Assembly: GCF_034190915.1 (NCBI RefSeq) | Contig: NW_026947486.1 | Coordinates: 25,145,344-25,209,343, forward strand | From: Cavia porcellus | Lineage: Eukaryota; Chordata; Mammalia; Rodentia; Caviidae | Direction of reading: 5' to 3' | DNA: 64,000 bases | Shown: one piece after another, positions 23,801 through 37,087 of the stretch | Position numbering within the stretch: position 1 is the first letter of the stretch | Layout: every line of letters starts with the position of its first letter | Program-made: the position numbers and the translations under genes | The notes under the pieces: model-generated | Told to the model about the DNA's origin: nothing | The model's input: only the letters and a program-made list of their open reading frames with translations | Databases searched by the model: none

Positions 23801-24693
23801 CTATTGGAAGACAAATTGGTTAGAAACCTTGAAGACATATGAATAGGTAGAGAATTCATGAATAGGACTCAAGCCGCACGGGAAATACTTCCCAGAATCA
23901 ATAGCTGGGACCACTTCTTATTAAAACGTTTCTGCATGTCAAAACAAATCTCCAGCATGGTAAAAAGAAAACCCACAAACTGGGAAAAGATTTTAGTGAA
24001 CTCTCTCTCAGACAAGGGACACTTGTCTAAAACATATAAAGAATTCAAAAAACTCAGACCCCCAAAATTCAAAGATCCCATCCAAAAATGGGCATCTGAG
24101 ACGAATACACACTTTTTAGATGAAGAACTGCAAATGGCAAATAAATACATGAAAAAATGTTCATCATCATTAGTCATTAGAGAAATGCAAATTAAAACCA
24201 CAGTGAGATACCATGTCACTCCTGAAAGAATGGCCAGGATCAAGAAAACCAACAACAACAAATGCTGGAGAGGCTGTGGGGAAAAAGGAACTCTCCTACA
24301 CTGTTGGTGGGAGTGTAGACTGGTGCAGCCTTTGTGGAGGTCAGTCTGGAGATTTCTCAAAAAGCTGGGACTGGAAGTCCCATTTATTCCAGCTATTCCA
24401 CTTCTAGGCATATTCCCAGAAGAACTGAAAGCATCATACCACAGTGATATGTGTGCACCTATGTTTATAGCAGCACAATTTGTAATCGCCAGATCTTGGA
24501 AACAACCCAAGTGTCCATCAACTGAGGAATGGATAAAAAAGTTGTGGTATTTCTATACAATGGAGTATTATTCAGCTATAAAGAACGATCACATTGAGAT
24601 ATTTATCAATAAATGGGCACAGTTTGAGACCATACTCATAAGTGAAATAAATCAATCTCGCATGTGTGAATATCGAATAGTTTCCCTAATGTA
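20857..24693 (+). pseudogene. L1 ORF2 (endonuclease / reverse transcriptase), inactivated
   Basis: The start is MQQQRDN at 20857. The first 274 codons hold the endonuclease: NVNGLN, CCLQETHL, TGDLN and KIDHILAH are present. The SDH triad is SNH (D to N at 21562-21564), which should remove a catalytic aspartate. TAA (near 21679) and TGA (21808-21810) follow, then a frameshift near 22250. Reverse transcriptase spans 22313-23100, with a stop at 22916 and FADD changed to FAQD (22973-22984). The C-terminal 278-codon frame from 23858 keeps the cysteine-rich tail CWRGCGEKG...HCWWEC. The native end is near 24693. Confidence 0.93.
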
Positions 24694-25868
24694 AGTAATG
24701 ATTCAAATATATAAAAATATGTGGTAATCATGATTCCCTATTATGTGGCCTTGAAGCCTTATAAAGTTTTCACTTATTAATTGGAAAGGCTTTATTCTGG
24801 GCTTCTTGGTATGGAAATACTTGAAGTTATAGTATATGAAGTTTTATTCAAATATTTCAAGGAAAAATACAAACACTATGGTAACTACTATTAAGTTGGG
24901 TTATTTGGTGAACCACTAGGTTTCTGAAACAGTCATGCTTTGACCTGTATTGTTATATTGTTATGTCCTGTTTTATCTCAATCTCCCCCTTATTCTTTAA
25001 AAAAAATTTTTAGTTGTTTTTTATGTTTTTTCATTTAAGGGGAAAATTAAAAAAATTAGCAGGGTATATAATAGTAACTTTTTTGATTTCCTATTAACTT
25101 GTTTTGAAGTCCTGTAATACTCCCACGATCTTGTTTTGACTGATTAGACTCTCTTCCATTCTGTATGATAGTATCAAGTTTGAGGGTATAGGCAACTACT
25201 TTGAAGGCAATAAGATTCACTAAGATGCCCATTCTGGTTTGACTATTGTCTCCTTTGGAAGTCCTGTAATGTTTACAATGCTTAAGTTTTATTGGTCTTG
25301 TTCTCTACTGTTTTGTTCAACTTTATAATATCTAATGAGATAGACAATTCTTTTTAAGGAAACAAGAGACATTGTTGATAACCATTGTTGATAACCTTGT
25401 ACTCTGTTTTACATCATGTGCTATGTCTATCCTTGGTTTGACTGACAGCTTTGTTTTGCCATATTTGACTTTATTCTCTCCCTCTCAAAAAAGTAATAAG
25501 AACTAAGGAGTAATAAAACCCAAAATGTGTAAATTTTGTTGTAAAAAAGAGAGGGGAAAAAAAGAGTTCTAAATGATACAACAGCAAGAGTGTTTAGGGG
25601 TGTTAAATAGCTGACCATATTAATGTTTTTGGTTGGATCATTGAACAAAACTGTTTGCAGTCTCACTGTTTGAGTGTCCACTTTGTATGCCTTGATACTG
25701 TGATTTGAGCACCTATCTCTAAGATGATAATATGTAATCTATTCACCGGTGATTTCTTACTGTTTTTTTTTTTTTTTTTTTGTAGTTCTGTATTACTTGT
25801 ACCCTTACACTTGTTTTATTTTGTTTTTTCTCTTTTTCCTTTTAAATAAAATTAAAAAATAAATAAAT
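24694..25868 (+). other. L1 3' UTR, long two-module form
   Basis: Module A (about 24694-24980) starts just after ORF2. Module B (about 24980-25868) contains a block (AATAAGAACTAAGGAG near 25495) that in older copies at 27680 and 63790 lies immediately after ORF2. The end is AATAAA plus an A-rich tail. No RNA structure was tested. Confidence 0.8.
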
Positions 25869-25884
25869 AAAATTTTCTCCCTTC

Positions 25885-27485
25885 TTTTTCCTTTGGGTTT
25901 GACTTGATCTTTTTAAAGATATTTAAGTTGTAGCATCAGGTTTTTTTATTTGTATTTGTTCTGTTTTCCTGATGTTTGAATTTATTGCACTGAATTTTTC
26001 TCTGAGGACTAATTTCATTGCATCCCACAGTTTCAACTAAGTTGTATTTGTATTTTCATTTGTTTGCAGATATTGTTTAATTTCCCCTTTTATTTATTCT
26101 GTCACCCGTTGATTGTTCATGAGTGTATTATTCAATTTTCATGTGTTTGTGGAGTTTTTACAATTTCTTTTGTTATTAATTTCTAGTTTCATGGCAGTAT
26201 GGCCTGATAACATGCTTGGGATAATTTAAAATTGATTTGCATTTACTTAAGCATGTTCTGTGGACTAGTCTATGGTACATTTTAGAGAATGTCCCATGTG
26301 CTGCTGAGAAGAATGTGTATTCTGATGTTGTTAGGTCTAACATTCTGTACATGTCCACTAAATTTATTTGTTTACAGGTGTAAGTTTTGTTGTTTGCTGG
26401 TTTTCTGTCTAGTTGATCTGTCTCTTTGTGTAAATGGGATGTTAAAGTCTTCCATTATAATTGTATTATTCCTTATTTGATTTTTCATTTCTGTTAATAT
26501 TTGTTTTGTATAGCTTGGTGCTTTCAAATTTGGCACATTATATTTAAGATTCTTATCTTTTCATCTTGAAGCTTTCCCTTAACTGGTATGCAGTGACCTT
26601 CTTTCTCTTTGGATCATTCTTGGTTTAAAGGTCATATTGTCTGCCAATAGAATAGCTACCCCTATTTTTTTTTTCTTTTTTTGGTTCCTGTTGCATGAAA
26701 TATTGTATCCCATCCTTTCAGTCTATGTGTTTCCTTTTGGCTTAGATGGGTTTCCTGTATATAGAATATGGTTCTTGATTCATTCTCCCAGTCTATTCCT
26801 TTTATTTAGTGAATTGAGTTCTTCTACATTAATGGTTATAACTGATGCATATTGGTTTATTTTTGACATATTATCTTTCTGCTGTTGATTCTTTACCTTT
26901 TCCCTCTGTTTGTTTGCTTTGCTTAGTAATTTTTTCGTATGTGTATCTAGAATGTCTTTTAGTATTTTTTACAGGGTTGCTTTGGTGGTATGAAGGTCTT
27001 TAGCTCTTCTTTGTTGTGGAAGTATCATATGTCTCCATCAAGTTTGAAGGATAGTTTTTCAGGGTATGCCAATCTGGGTTGGAAGCTGTTTTCCTTTAGG
27101 ATCTGAAATACTTCACTCCGTGTTCTTCTTGACTTCATTGTTTGTGTTGAGGAGTCTGCTGTAATTCTGATAGGCTTTTGTTTATAGGTGATCTGTCTGT
27201 TCTCTCTATCAGCTTTTAGTATTCTGTTCCTATGTTGAATTTCTGGGATGTTGATTATTATGTGTCTGGGTGAAGTTTTATTTTGGTATGCCTATTTGGA
27301 GTGCTATATGCTTCACTGATCTGTATGTCAGTTTCCATTCTCATATTTGTGAAATTTTTAGCTATTACTTCTTTAAATAACATCTCTTATCATTTGTGTT
27401 TTTACCTTCTTTTTTATTTATACCATGCAGTTTTTTATCATCTTGTAGCTGTTGAGTTCTTACTTCCTGATTACTTCTTATTTAA
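25885..27485 (-). mobile_element. Middle-aged minus-strand L1, 5' part (endonuclease and ORF1 C-terminus)
   Basis: This is the last part of the element interrupted at 11111 and 18939. On the minus strand it holds the ORF2 endonuclease region back to an ORF2 start near 26889, then the C-terminal half of ORF1 (about 26960-27485). All frames are short and broken. It stops inside ORF1 at 27485, so it is 5' truncated or disrupted by the following fragment. Confidence 0.85.
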
Positions 27486-27848
27486 AAAAATCTCTACAAC
27501 CAAGATGCCCATCAACTGCAGAATGGATGAAAAAGATTTGGTATTTTTACACAATGGAATATTACACAGCTATAAAAATGATGACCTTGAGGCCTTCATA
27601 GGCAAGTGGAGACAACTTGAGGCTATCCTCATTATTGGAAGAAATAAGAATAATATTTATAAATATCATGTTGTGTCTAATGTAAAAGGTAATAAGAAAT
27701 GTAGGAGTAATAAAGCCCAAAATGTGTAATTGCTATTGTATAATGAGAGGAAAAGAAAGTGCTCTAAATATATAACTGCATATATGTTTAAGTGTGTATG
27801 ATTGATAACCATATTACTAAGTTTTTGTTGGATAATTGAACAGAACTG
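27486..27848 (+). mobile_element. L1 3'-end fragment with the short 3' UTR
   Basis: On the plus strand it gives the last part of ORF2 (frame 27283-27729: PINCRMDEKDLVFLHNGIL, diverged). A 3' UTR module follows (AGTGCTCTAAATATATAACT onward), directly after ORF2 and without module A. No A-tail is visible at its right end, so its mode of arrival is unclear; it may be an inverted remnant of the neighbouring L1. Confidence 0.7.
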
Positions 27849-29716
27849 TTTTAAGGAAACTTCACATTGTTTCATCTAATGGTTATAATATTTTACATTC
27901 CCACCAACACTGTGTACAGCTTTCCTTTTCTCCATATCCCTACCAAAATTTTCCTGTCATCTTTTTGATAATAGCTTTAATAAGTGGAGTGAGAGAATAT
28001 GGTGATTTTGATTTGTATTTCTCTGACAGTTATGTTGAGCATTTTTCACATACTTGTTGGGCCATTTGTATAGCTTCACTGAGAAATGACATGCATTCAA
28101 ACTTTTAAGTCAAATCTTTGTCATTAAGTTATTTGAACTCTTTATTTATATTAACTCCATTCAAATGCATAGTTTGAAAATACTTTTCTCAATTTGTAGG
28201 CTGTCTCCTTACTGTGCTTCCTTTGCTGTGAAGAAACGTTTTAGTTTTATGTAATCTCATTTATCTATTTTTGCTTTTGTTTTTTGCTCTGTTGAGGTCT
28301 TATGCAAAAAAATTCTTACTCAGTTCAATGTAATGAAATATTTCCCATGCATTTTCTTTTAATAGTTACAGAGTTTTAGATTATACATCTCAGCTTTTAA
28401 TACATTTTAAATTTATTTTTATATATGGTGAGAATTAGAGGTATAGTCCCATAATTCTGCATATAGATAGCCATTATTCCCAGTACCATTTAGTGAGGAA
28501 GCTATCCTTCTTCCAGTGTGTCCTTGCCATCTTTTTAAAAAATCAGTTGGTTGTGGATATGTAGATTTATATTGGGCTTTTTACTTTGCCTCATGGATCT
28601 ATATGTATAATTTTAGCCAATGTTATGCTACTTTCCATTAGTATAGATTTGTTGTGTGTTGTGAAATCAGGTATTGTGATGACTCCAGGTTTATTCTTTT
28701 TGCTTAAGATTTAGCTTTGGCTATTTAGGGTCTTTCATATTTTAATACAAATTTTAGGATTATTTTTTAGTTCTGTGAACAATATAATTGGTATTTTGTT
28801 CTGAATTGGTGGATTACTTTGGATAGTACAGACATTTTAACAATATTATTTCTTCCAGTCCATACACACAGGATATATTCCCATTTATTTGTTTCTTCTT
28901 TAATCTTTTAATCAATGTTTTATAACTCTTATTTTGGCGATCACTCACTTTGTTGTTTACATTTATTCCTAAGTAATGTTTAATTATTTTAAATGGGATA
29001 GATTTCTTAATTTATTTTAAAAATCACTATTAACATACAGACAAACTGCCGATTTTTATATATTAATTTTATATCCTGCAACTTAAATGAATTCATTTCT
29101 TTGTTCTGCAAAATTTTTTTGGTCGGAATATTTAGAATATTTTTATATAAGATCCTGTAACCTGCAAATAGTGACAATTTTTTTTCCTTTCTAATATGAA
29201 TAGATTTTCTTTCTTTTGTTGAACTACTCTGGTTAAAACTTCCAGCACAATATAAAATAAAAGTGGTGAAAGTGTGCATTATTGTCTTATTCCAGATCTT
29301 ACCGAAAAAGCTTTAAATTTTTACTCATTCAGTACTATGTTGCTGTGCATTTGTCATAGATGGACTTTAGAATGTGCCGGTACCTACATTATTTGCCTTA
29401 TTTTTTTGCAGTGTTTATCATGAAAGGGTATTAAATTTTGTCAAATGGTTTTTCTGCTTGTATTGAAATGATCAAATGATTTTTCTCTTTTGTTCAGGCT
29501 ATGTGGCAGGTCACATTTATTGATTTGTCTGTGTGGAACCATCCATGTATCCCGAGAATGTACTCCACTTGGTCACAGTGAAAGATCTTTTTAAAGTGCA
29601 GGTGAATTTTTATAGTATTGTTTAGTATTTTTGCATCTATATATGTCAGCAATATTGGCATATGTTTTTTGTTGCTGTGTCCTTATTGGCTTTGGTATCA
29701 AGGTAATACTAGTCTT
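27849..29716 (-). mobile_element. Ancient L1 (L1M-type), piece 2 of 6
   Basis: Minus-strand ancient L1 ORF2 runs from near its C-terminus (CCCACCAACACTGTGTACAG in antisense) back through the reverse transcriptase. It directly continues the sequence that broke at 9342. No frame longer than about 90 codons survives. A small plus-strand L1 tail interrupts it at 29717. Confidence 0.8.
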
Positions 29717-29838
29717 AGAAATAATTGTAATCCATTAACTAGTGATTTTCTACTGTTTATTTTTTTTTCTGTAAATCTGTATAACTTGTACCCTTTCTCT
29801 GCTTTTTTTTTCTTTTCTCCTTAAATAAAATTAAAAAA
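29717..29838 (+). mobile_element. 122-bp L1 3'-tail insertion
   Basis: This is the extreme 3' end of an L1 3' UTR with AATAAA and an A-tail. A 12-bp target duplication, AATACTAGTCTT, lies at 29705-29716 and 29839-29850. It is among the shortest 5'-truncated L1 insertions recognisable here. Confidence 0.9.
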
Positions 29839-29979
29839 AATACTAGTCTTGTACAATGAGTTTGGAAGAACACCCTCATTTTCAATCTCCTGAAATAATT
29901 TGTGAAGTACTCATATTATTCTTTAAATGTTTGATAAATTTCAGTAATGACTTGGTCAGGAAGTTGTAAACTTTTCTTT
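29839..29979 (-). mobile_element. Ancient L1 (L1M-type), piece 3 of 6
   Basis: The ancient ORF2 resumes after the small insertion, reaching the equivalent of the segment just before the reverse transcriptase fingers. It breaks at CTTTTCTTT (29971-29979); the sequence continues at 40587 with CTTTACTTT. Confidence 0.75.
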
Positions 29980-31047
29980 CTTTTATTAGTATATGGTTGC
30001 AGTATGTGTAGTTTCAATCATCTTGTGGAGTGACTATATGTACATAATACAGCCTTTTTAAAAAAAAATTCCCTTCCTGTTTCCTCTGTCTCCCTTCTTA
30101 CTTCTCTAATTCCTCTAGTCTAGTTTTCCACATTTTTTTTTGGTACTGGGAATCATACTCAGAACCTTGTGCTTGCCATGCAGGCACTGTGCCAGTGAAC
30201 TATATCCCTAGCTCTCAATTTTCATTCTTGCTGATACTAATCTTGGCTCATGTTATGGTATATGTTTACATTCATTAAGGTTTTTAGGTTCCTTACATTG
30301 TTTACCTTTACTTATTTCCCCTTTCCCTCTTCCTTATCCTTCATGCTTCTTCTCTTACATTGCTTCTCTATTGTACGAGATCCATTCCCTTGTTCCCTCT
30401 GTCCATCCTTTATTATTCTGTGTGTACTTTGCCTCACACAAATAAGAGAGATCATATGGTATTTAAGCTTGTGTGACTGGTTTATTTCATTCAATATCGT
30501 ATTTTCCAGGTGCACACATTTTCCTAAAAATTCCTCAAATTTGTCATTCTTTATAGTTGAGTAGTATTTCATTGCATATAGATATCATATTTTCTTTATC
30601 CAGTCATCCACTGAGGGATATACTGACTGCTTCCAGGATTTAACTACTACAAATTGAGCTGCGTGTATTGTTGTAGTATGATGTCTGAAGCTCTTTGGGG
30701 AAGAAACCTAAAAAGGAGATAGCTGAGTCATATATAATATCTAATTCAATTCTTTGAAAAATCTCAATGCCGACTTTCATAACAGTTGTACTAGCTTACA
30801 TTCTTACCAACGATGTAGAAGAGTTCCTTTTTCACCGCAGCTTGCCTACTTCTGTTATTGTTTGATTTCTTAATGATTTCCATTCTTTCTGGAGTAAGAT
30901 GAAATCTTAGTGTTCTTTTAATTTACATTTTCTAATGGCCAGAGGTGTTGAAAATTCTTTTCATATATTTGCCAATCATTTGTAGTTCTTCTTCTGTGAA
31001 GTGTCTCTTCATTTCTCTTGCCCATTTCTTGACTGGATTACTAATTT
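29980..31047 (-). mobile_element. Old minus-strand L1, 3' part (3' UTR and ORF2 C-terminus)
   Basis: 29980-30430 is antisense 3' UTR, interrupted by an ID SINE. 30430-31047 is the antisense ORF2 C-terminus. It stops at 31047 and resumes at 37785 after a large later insertion. The pattern resembles other old rodent L1 families and is too decayed for frames. Confidence 0.75.
30132..30216 (-). mobile_element. ID-type SINE
   Basis: On the minus strand this is a tRNA-derived unit: GGGATATAGTTCACTGGC (A-box region), then ...GAGTATGATTCCCAGTACC (B-box region) and an A-tail (T-run at 30132-30140). It is inserted in the 3' UTR of the surrounding L1. No clear target duplication was identified. Confidence 0.85.
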
Positions 31048-31540
31048 ATTTAAAATTACTTTATTTGTTAATATTAAGAAGAAAAGGCAAAACAAATTTT
31101 CACAACAAAATAATGAAAAGTAACAATTGTTGATAAATTACACATCATTATCTTTAGTCACTCAAGTACATAATATGGGCATAAAAATTTCTTCAGTCAA
31201 TATTAGCACAACCTTTCCTATTCAGTGAACTAAGTGACACTAATGGTATAACTAACTTACATTTTTTTCTTTTCCCTTCTATCCTTTCTCTTTTCCCCTA
31301 TCTTAGTTTCTTCTTTTTATTGAACAGTTTCCTTCCATATCACAGTGACTATTGTATATTTTGAACCTTATGGTTTCACATGTCACTGTGGTGTGATGTT
31401 TTTCAATCCTTCTAGGAAGATACACAGAAGGGGTATACCTGGGTTGATTGGGACCTCTAATCCTAATTTTTTAAGGAATCTCCACACTGATTTCCACAGT
31501 GTTTGTACTAGTCTACTCTCTAACCAACAGTTGTAAAGGG
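31048..31540 (-). mobile_element. Short minus-strand L1 3'-end fragment
   Basis: It contains antisense L1 3' UTR (A-rich tail at the left end) and about 190 bp of the ORF2 C-terminal region (from about 31355), with an internal deletion. It lies immediately left of the long minus-strand L1 and inside the same candidate target duplication, so the two may have a linked origin. Confidence 0.65.
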
Positions 31541-32189
31541 AGCATTTTTTATTGGTTGATATATTTTTTTAAAAAAATTAAATATATTTTTTAATGAATA
31601 AGGGAGAGGATGAGATAAAAGATAACAACATAACAATACAGGTTAAAGCGTATTACTTTCAGCAACCTAGTGCTTCACCACCAAATAACCCGACTTAATA
31701 GTAGTTACCATAGTGTCTTTTTCTTTGAAATATTTGAATATAACTTCATATGCTATAGCATCAAACATATCAAGACTGTGTAACACCATTCAAGTGGATG
31801 AAAACATTGTAGAGTATTTAGAACCAGCTAACAGAAAAAAATGATCAATAGTTTCAACATTATCTCTTTGCCTATAACAATTTCTGTTTATACTACCACA
31901 TACGATAAAATCCAGCAAGTTACAACATGATAAAATCAACGGAGACAGAAGAACCATAGTTTGGTATGGCTTTAAGACAAGCTGTTATTAAATCTGCACT
32001 AGGTGTTTTTATGTCTTATTTTCTTCAAAGTGGCTGTTCATTGCATCACCGGCCATGATATCAAACAGCCCAGAATAAAGCCATTCCAATTAATGAGTGA
32101 AAATTTTATAAGGCTTCAAGGCCATATAATGGGGAATCATGGTTATCATGTACTTTTATGTATTTGATTCATTTCATACACTAGGGAAA

Positions 32190-35100
32190 CTATTCAGAGT
32201 TCACAGATGTGAGTTTGATTTAGTTCACTTATGAGTATGGTAACAAGCTGCACCCATTTATTGATAAATACCTCAATGTGATCCTTCTTTATAGCTGAGT
32301 AGTACTCCATTGTATAGAAGCACCACAGCTTTTTTATCCATTCCTCGGTTGATGGACATTTGGGTTGTTTCCATGATCTGGCAATTACAAATTGTGCTGC
32401 TATAAACAGAGGTGCACATATATCACTTTGGTATGATGCTTTCAGTTCTTCTGGGAAGATGCCTAATAGTGGAATAGCTAGAACAAATGGGACTTCCAAT
32501 CTCAGCTTTTTGTGAAATCTCTGGACTGACTTCCACAAAGGTTGTACTAGTCTACACTCCCACCAACAGTGTAGGAGAGTTCCTTTTTCCCCACACCTCT
32601 CCAGCACTTGTTGTTGTTGGTCTTCTTGATCCTGGCCATCCTTTCAGGAGTGAGATGGAATCTCAGTGTGGTTTTAATTTTCATTTCCCTAATAACCAAT
32701 GATGATGAACATTTTTTCATGTATTTATTTGCCATTTGTATTTTTTCCTCTGAGAAGTGTGTATTCATCTCAGATGCCCATTTTTGGATTGGGTCTTTGA
32801 ATTTTGGGGGTCTGATTTTTTTTAATTCTTCATATATTTTAGACGAAAGTCTTTTGTCTGAGGGGGAGTTCACTAAGATCTTTTTCCAATTTGTGGGTTT
32901 TCTTTTCACTATGCTGGAGATTTTTTTGACTTAAAGAAACTATTTAATAAGAGGTAGTCCCAGTTATTGATTCTGGGAAGCATTTCCCGTGCAGTTTGAG
33001 TCCTGTTCATGAATTCTCTACCAACCCCTATGTCTTCAAGGTTTCTACCTAATTTGTCTTCCAATAGATTTAGTGTTTCTGTTTTAATATTCAAATCTTT
33101 AATCCATTTAGATTTTAATTTAGTACATGGTGATAGGCTTGGGTCGAGTTTTAGTTTTTGGCAAATGTAGAGCCAGTTTTTCCAACACCATTTATTAAAA
33201 AATCTGTCGTTCTTCCAGTGAACCTGCTTGGCTCCTTTATCAAAGATAAGGTGGTTGAGTGTGTTTGTAGTTGTGGTTGTATCTTCTAATCTATTCCATT
33301 GATCCTCTGCTCTGTTTTGATTCCAGTACCATGTTGATTTTACTACTGTTGCTTTGTAGTATAACTTCAAGTCAGGGATTGTGATGCCTCCTGCCTTGCC
33401 TTTGTTGCTTAAGATTGCCTTTGATATTCTAGGTCTCTTCTGGTTCCAGATGAATGTTAGGAGTGATTTCTCTAGATCTACAAGGTATGTTGATGGTATT
33501 TTTATTGGGATTGTATTGAATCTGTATAACAGTTTTGGGAGAATGGCCATTTTCACAATGTTTATTCTTCCTATCCATGAGCATGGGATGTCTTTCCATT
33601 TTCTGAGATCATCTTCAATTTCTTACTTCAGTGTATTATAATTTTCCTTGTATAGGTCTTTCACTTCTTTCCTAAGAGTAATTCCTAAATATTTCATTTT
33701 TTTGGTTGCTAGTGTGAAGAATGTGGCTTCTCTTATTTCTCTCTCTGTGATTTTGTTGTTCGTGTATAAGAGTGCTATTGATTTCTGAGTATTGATTTTG
33801 TACCCAGCTACATTACTGAATTTATTTAATATGTCTAAGAGTCTTTCAATGGAGTTTAGGGGCTCTTATATGTAGAGTATCATGTCATCTGCAAATAATG
33901 ACAATTTAACTTCTTCTTTTCCTATCTTTACCCCTTTTATTTTTCTCTCTTGTCTAATTGCTCTGGCTAGTACTTGCAGTACTATATTAAATAGGAGAGG
34001 TAATAAAGGACATCCTTGCCTTGTGCCTGATTTTAAAGTAAAGGCTTTCAATTTTTGGCCGTTTAGCATGATGCTGGCTGTTGGTTTGCCATAAACGGTC
34101 TTTATTATATTGAGGTAAAGACCATCTATTCCAATTTTCTGTAGAGTTCTTATCACGAATGAATGTTGGACCTTATAGAAGGCTTTTTCTGCATCTATGG
34201 AAATGATCATGTGATTCTTACTTTTGGCTTTATTGATATGGTGGATTACATTGATTGATTTTTGTATGTTGAACCATCCCTGCATGCCTGGGATGAATCC
34301 CACTTGGTCATGGTTTATAAACTTCTTGATGATTTGCTGCATCCTATTTGCCAATATTTTGTTGAGGATTTTTGCATCTGTGTTCATTAGGGAGATCGGT
34401 CTGTAGTTCTCTTTTTCGGTTGGGTCTTTCCTGGGTTTTGGTATTAGAGTAATATTTGCTTCCTGGAATGACTTGGGAAGAATTGCTTCCCTTTTGATTT
34501 CATTGAAGAGTTTAAGGAGTGTCGGTATTAGGTGTTGTTTGTATTTCTTATAGAATTCTGCAGTAAATCCGTCTGGGCCTGGGCTCTTCTTTGTAGGTAA
34601 GGAATTAATTACATGTTCAATTTCATGATAGAGATTGGGTTATTCAGCAGTTTTTCATCCTCTTGATCTAGCTTTGGTATTTCATATGTTTCTAAGAATC
34701 TGTCTATTTCTTCTGTTTTATCAAATCTTTGAGAGTAGGGGTTTTCGAAATAGGTGTTGATGATCTTCTGTATTTCTACTGAGTCTACAGTGACTTCACC
34801 TTTTTCATTTCTTATTGCATGGATTTGAGCTCTTTCTTCCCTTCTTTTAATAAGGTTGGCTAGAGGCTTATCTATTTTGTTTATTCTTTCAAAGAACCAA
34901 CTTTTTGATTCGTTGATTCTTTGGATTGTTTTCTTAGTCTCTATTGTGTTGATTTCTGCTCTGATTTTTATAATTTCCTCTCTTCTTTTGGCTTTGGGCT
35001 TGACTTGCTCTTCTTTTTCTAGGTCTTCAATGTGTAGCATCATGTTATTTATTTGTATTCATTCTGTTTTCCTGATGTGGGAGCTCAGTGCACTAAATTT

Positions 35101-36015
35101 TCCTCTGAGGACGGCTTTCATTGCATCCCATAGATTCCGGTAAATTGTATATGTATTTTCGTTTGTTTGTAGGTATTGCTTAATTTCTTTTTTAATTTCC
35201 TCTGTGACCCACTGATTACTCAGGAGTGTGTTATTCAGTTTCCATGTGTTTGTGGGATTTTTGCAATATCTTTTATCGTTGATTACTAATTTCATGGCGC
35301 TATGGTCCGATAGCATGCAAGGGATAATTTCAACCCTTTTGCATTTATTTAAATATGTTCTGTGAATTAATATATGGTCTCTTTTAGAGAATGAACCATG
35401 TACTGCTGAGAAGAATGTGTGTTCTGTTGTTGTTGTTGGGTGGAGTACTCTGTGTATATCTATTAAGTCCATTTGTTCACAGGTGCAATTCAGTTCTTTT
35501 ATTTCTTTGTTGATTTTCTTTTTGGCTGATCTGTCCATTGGTGTCAATGGTGTGTTAAGATCTCCTGTCAGAATTGTATTACTCCCGATTTGGTTTTTCA
35601 TTTCTGTTAGTACTTGTTTTATATAACTGGGTGCTCTGGAGTTTGGTGCATATATGTTTAAGATAGTTATGTCTTCCTCTTGGACTTTCTCCTAACCAGT
35701 ATTTAGTGACTTTCTTTATCCTTCTAATCATTATTGGCTTGAAGTTGACTTTGTTTGCAAACAGAATAGCTACCCCAGCTTTTTTTGGGGGGTTCCTGTT
35801 GCATGGAATGTTGTTTTCCATCCTTTGAGTTTGAGTCTGTGAGTATCCTTTTGGGTTAGATGGGTTTCTTGTAAACAGCATATGGTTGGATTTTGTTTCT
35901 TGATACATTCTGCCAGTCTGTTTCTTTTAATTGGTGTATTGAGACCATTTACCTTAATAGTAAGAACTGTTATAAATTGGTTTATTGTTGACATATTATC
36001 TTTCTGGCATTGCAT
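32190..36015 (-). pseudogene. L1 ORF2, inactivated
   Basis: It starts with MQCQKDNMSTINQ at 36015. The endonuclease is split by frameshifts near 35770 and 35600 but keeps CCLQETHL, TGDLN and [12 protein letters not shown] falls at 35061-35059 (after HIRKTE). Reverse transcriptase at 34387-33866 has [10 protein letters not shown] (usual D changed to Y) and FADD intact at 33895-33884. The C-terminal frames 33556-32909 and 32607-32194 carry the cysteine-rich tail, with the first cysteine pair at a frameshift. Confidence 0.92.
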
Positions 36016-36084
36016 GTTTATCTTTCTGCTCTGTTCAACTGTCTGCTTTGTTTAGTGGTTTTTTCCTAAATGTATCTAGGCTGT

Positions 36085-37087
36085 CTTTCTGTATTTTTTG
36101 CAGGGTTGGCTTGGTGATCATGAAGTTTATCAGCTGATCTTTGTCATGGAAGTATCATATTTCTCCATCAAATTTGAAGGACAGTTTTGCAGGGTACATC
36201 AGCCTAGGTTGAAAATCATTTTCTTTTAGGATCTGAAATACATCACTCCATGCTCTTCTTGACTTTATTGTTTGTGCTGAGAAGTCTGCTGTAATTCTGA
36301 TAGGTTTTTCTTTATAGGTGATCTGTCTTTTCTCTCTGACAGCTTTTAATATTCTATTCTTTTGTTCAATTTCTGAGATGGTCATTATTATATGTCTGGG
36401 TGTAAATTTATTTTGGTTGTGACTATTTGGAGATCTATATGCTTCATTGATCTTGATATCAGTTTCCAATCTCATGTTTGGGAAATTTTCAGCTATTACT
36501 TCTCTAAATATCCTCTTGACATCCTTTATGTTGTTCCCTTCTTTTTCATTTATCCCTATCAATCTTATGTTGTTTCTCTTTGCATCATCCTGTAGGTGTT
36601 GAATTGTTATTTCCTGATTTCTTGTTATTTTTAAAAGATCTTTTCTTTCCTGTTCACTTGTTGAAATCTTGTCTTCGAGGTCTGAGATTCTATCTTCACA
36701 TTCATTGAGGTGGTTTTTACAACTTTCAATGGAGTTTTTGATTTCCTGTATATCTCTTTGCATCTGTTTTATGTATTCTGTTTGCTTCCTATACTGTTCA
36801 TCCAGGGATTCTGTCCTTCCATTTAGTTCCTCTAATTTTTTAACTGCCTCTTCTTTAGCTATGTTTAGCATCTGCTTCATTTCTTTTATCAATTCTTCTT
36901 TCATCTGAGAGAATATTTCTAGTTTGAATTCCTTCAAGGCTTCCCATACTTGCTTCTTTATTTCGGTTACCATTATTTCAGGTTTTTCAGTCATGTGTCA
37001 TGTATTTTCTTCTATACACGTGGCTCCTGGGCTTTCTTGGGATGGGCTGGATGTTTGAGATTGCATTTTAGACTTTTGTTTTGTCAT
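36085..37087 (-). pseudogene. L1 ORF1, interrupted
   Basis: The start ATG is at 37087-37085; codon 4 is CAA, the other CpG-decay product of CGA. A TGA near codon 29 precedes the long frame at 36994-36155 (279 codons). That frame has the coiled coil and the RNA-binding C-terminal half (NFPNMRLETDIKINEAYR, then RHIIMTISEIEQKNRILKA). It ends at a premature TGA where the native protein would continue (GEIRYF-type). Confidence 0.9.

Larger units (their letters stand above)
18940..25868 (+). mobile_element. Full-length plus-strand L1 (about 6.9 kb)
   Basis: Flanking direct repeats AAAATTTCCTCCCTTC (18924-18939) and AAAATTTTCTCCCTTC (25869-25884) form a 16-bp target duplication with one mismatch. 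The target TTT/AAAA fits L1 endonuclease preference. The element has a two-monomer promoter, ORF1, ORF2 and a 1.2-kb 3' UTR ending in an A-rich (AAAT)n tail. It is the most complete L1 here but is inactive. ORF1 has stops; ORF2 has stops, frameshifts, an altered endonuclease residue and a broken reverse transcriptase motif. Confidence 0.95.
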
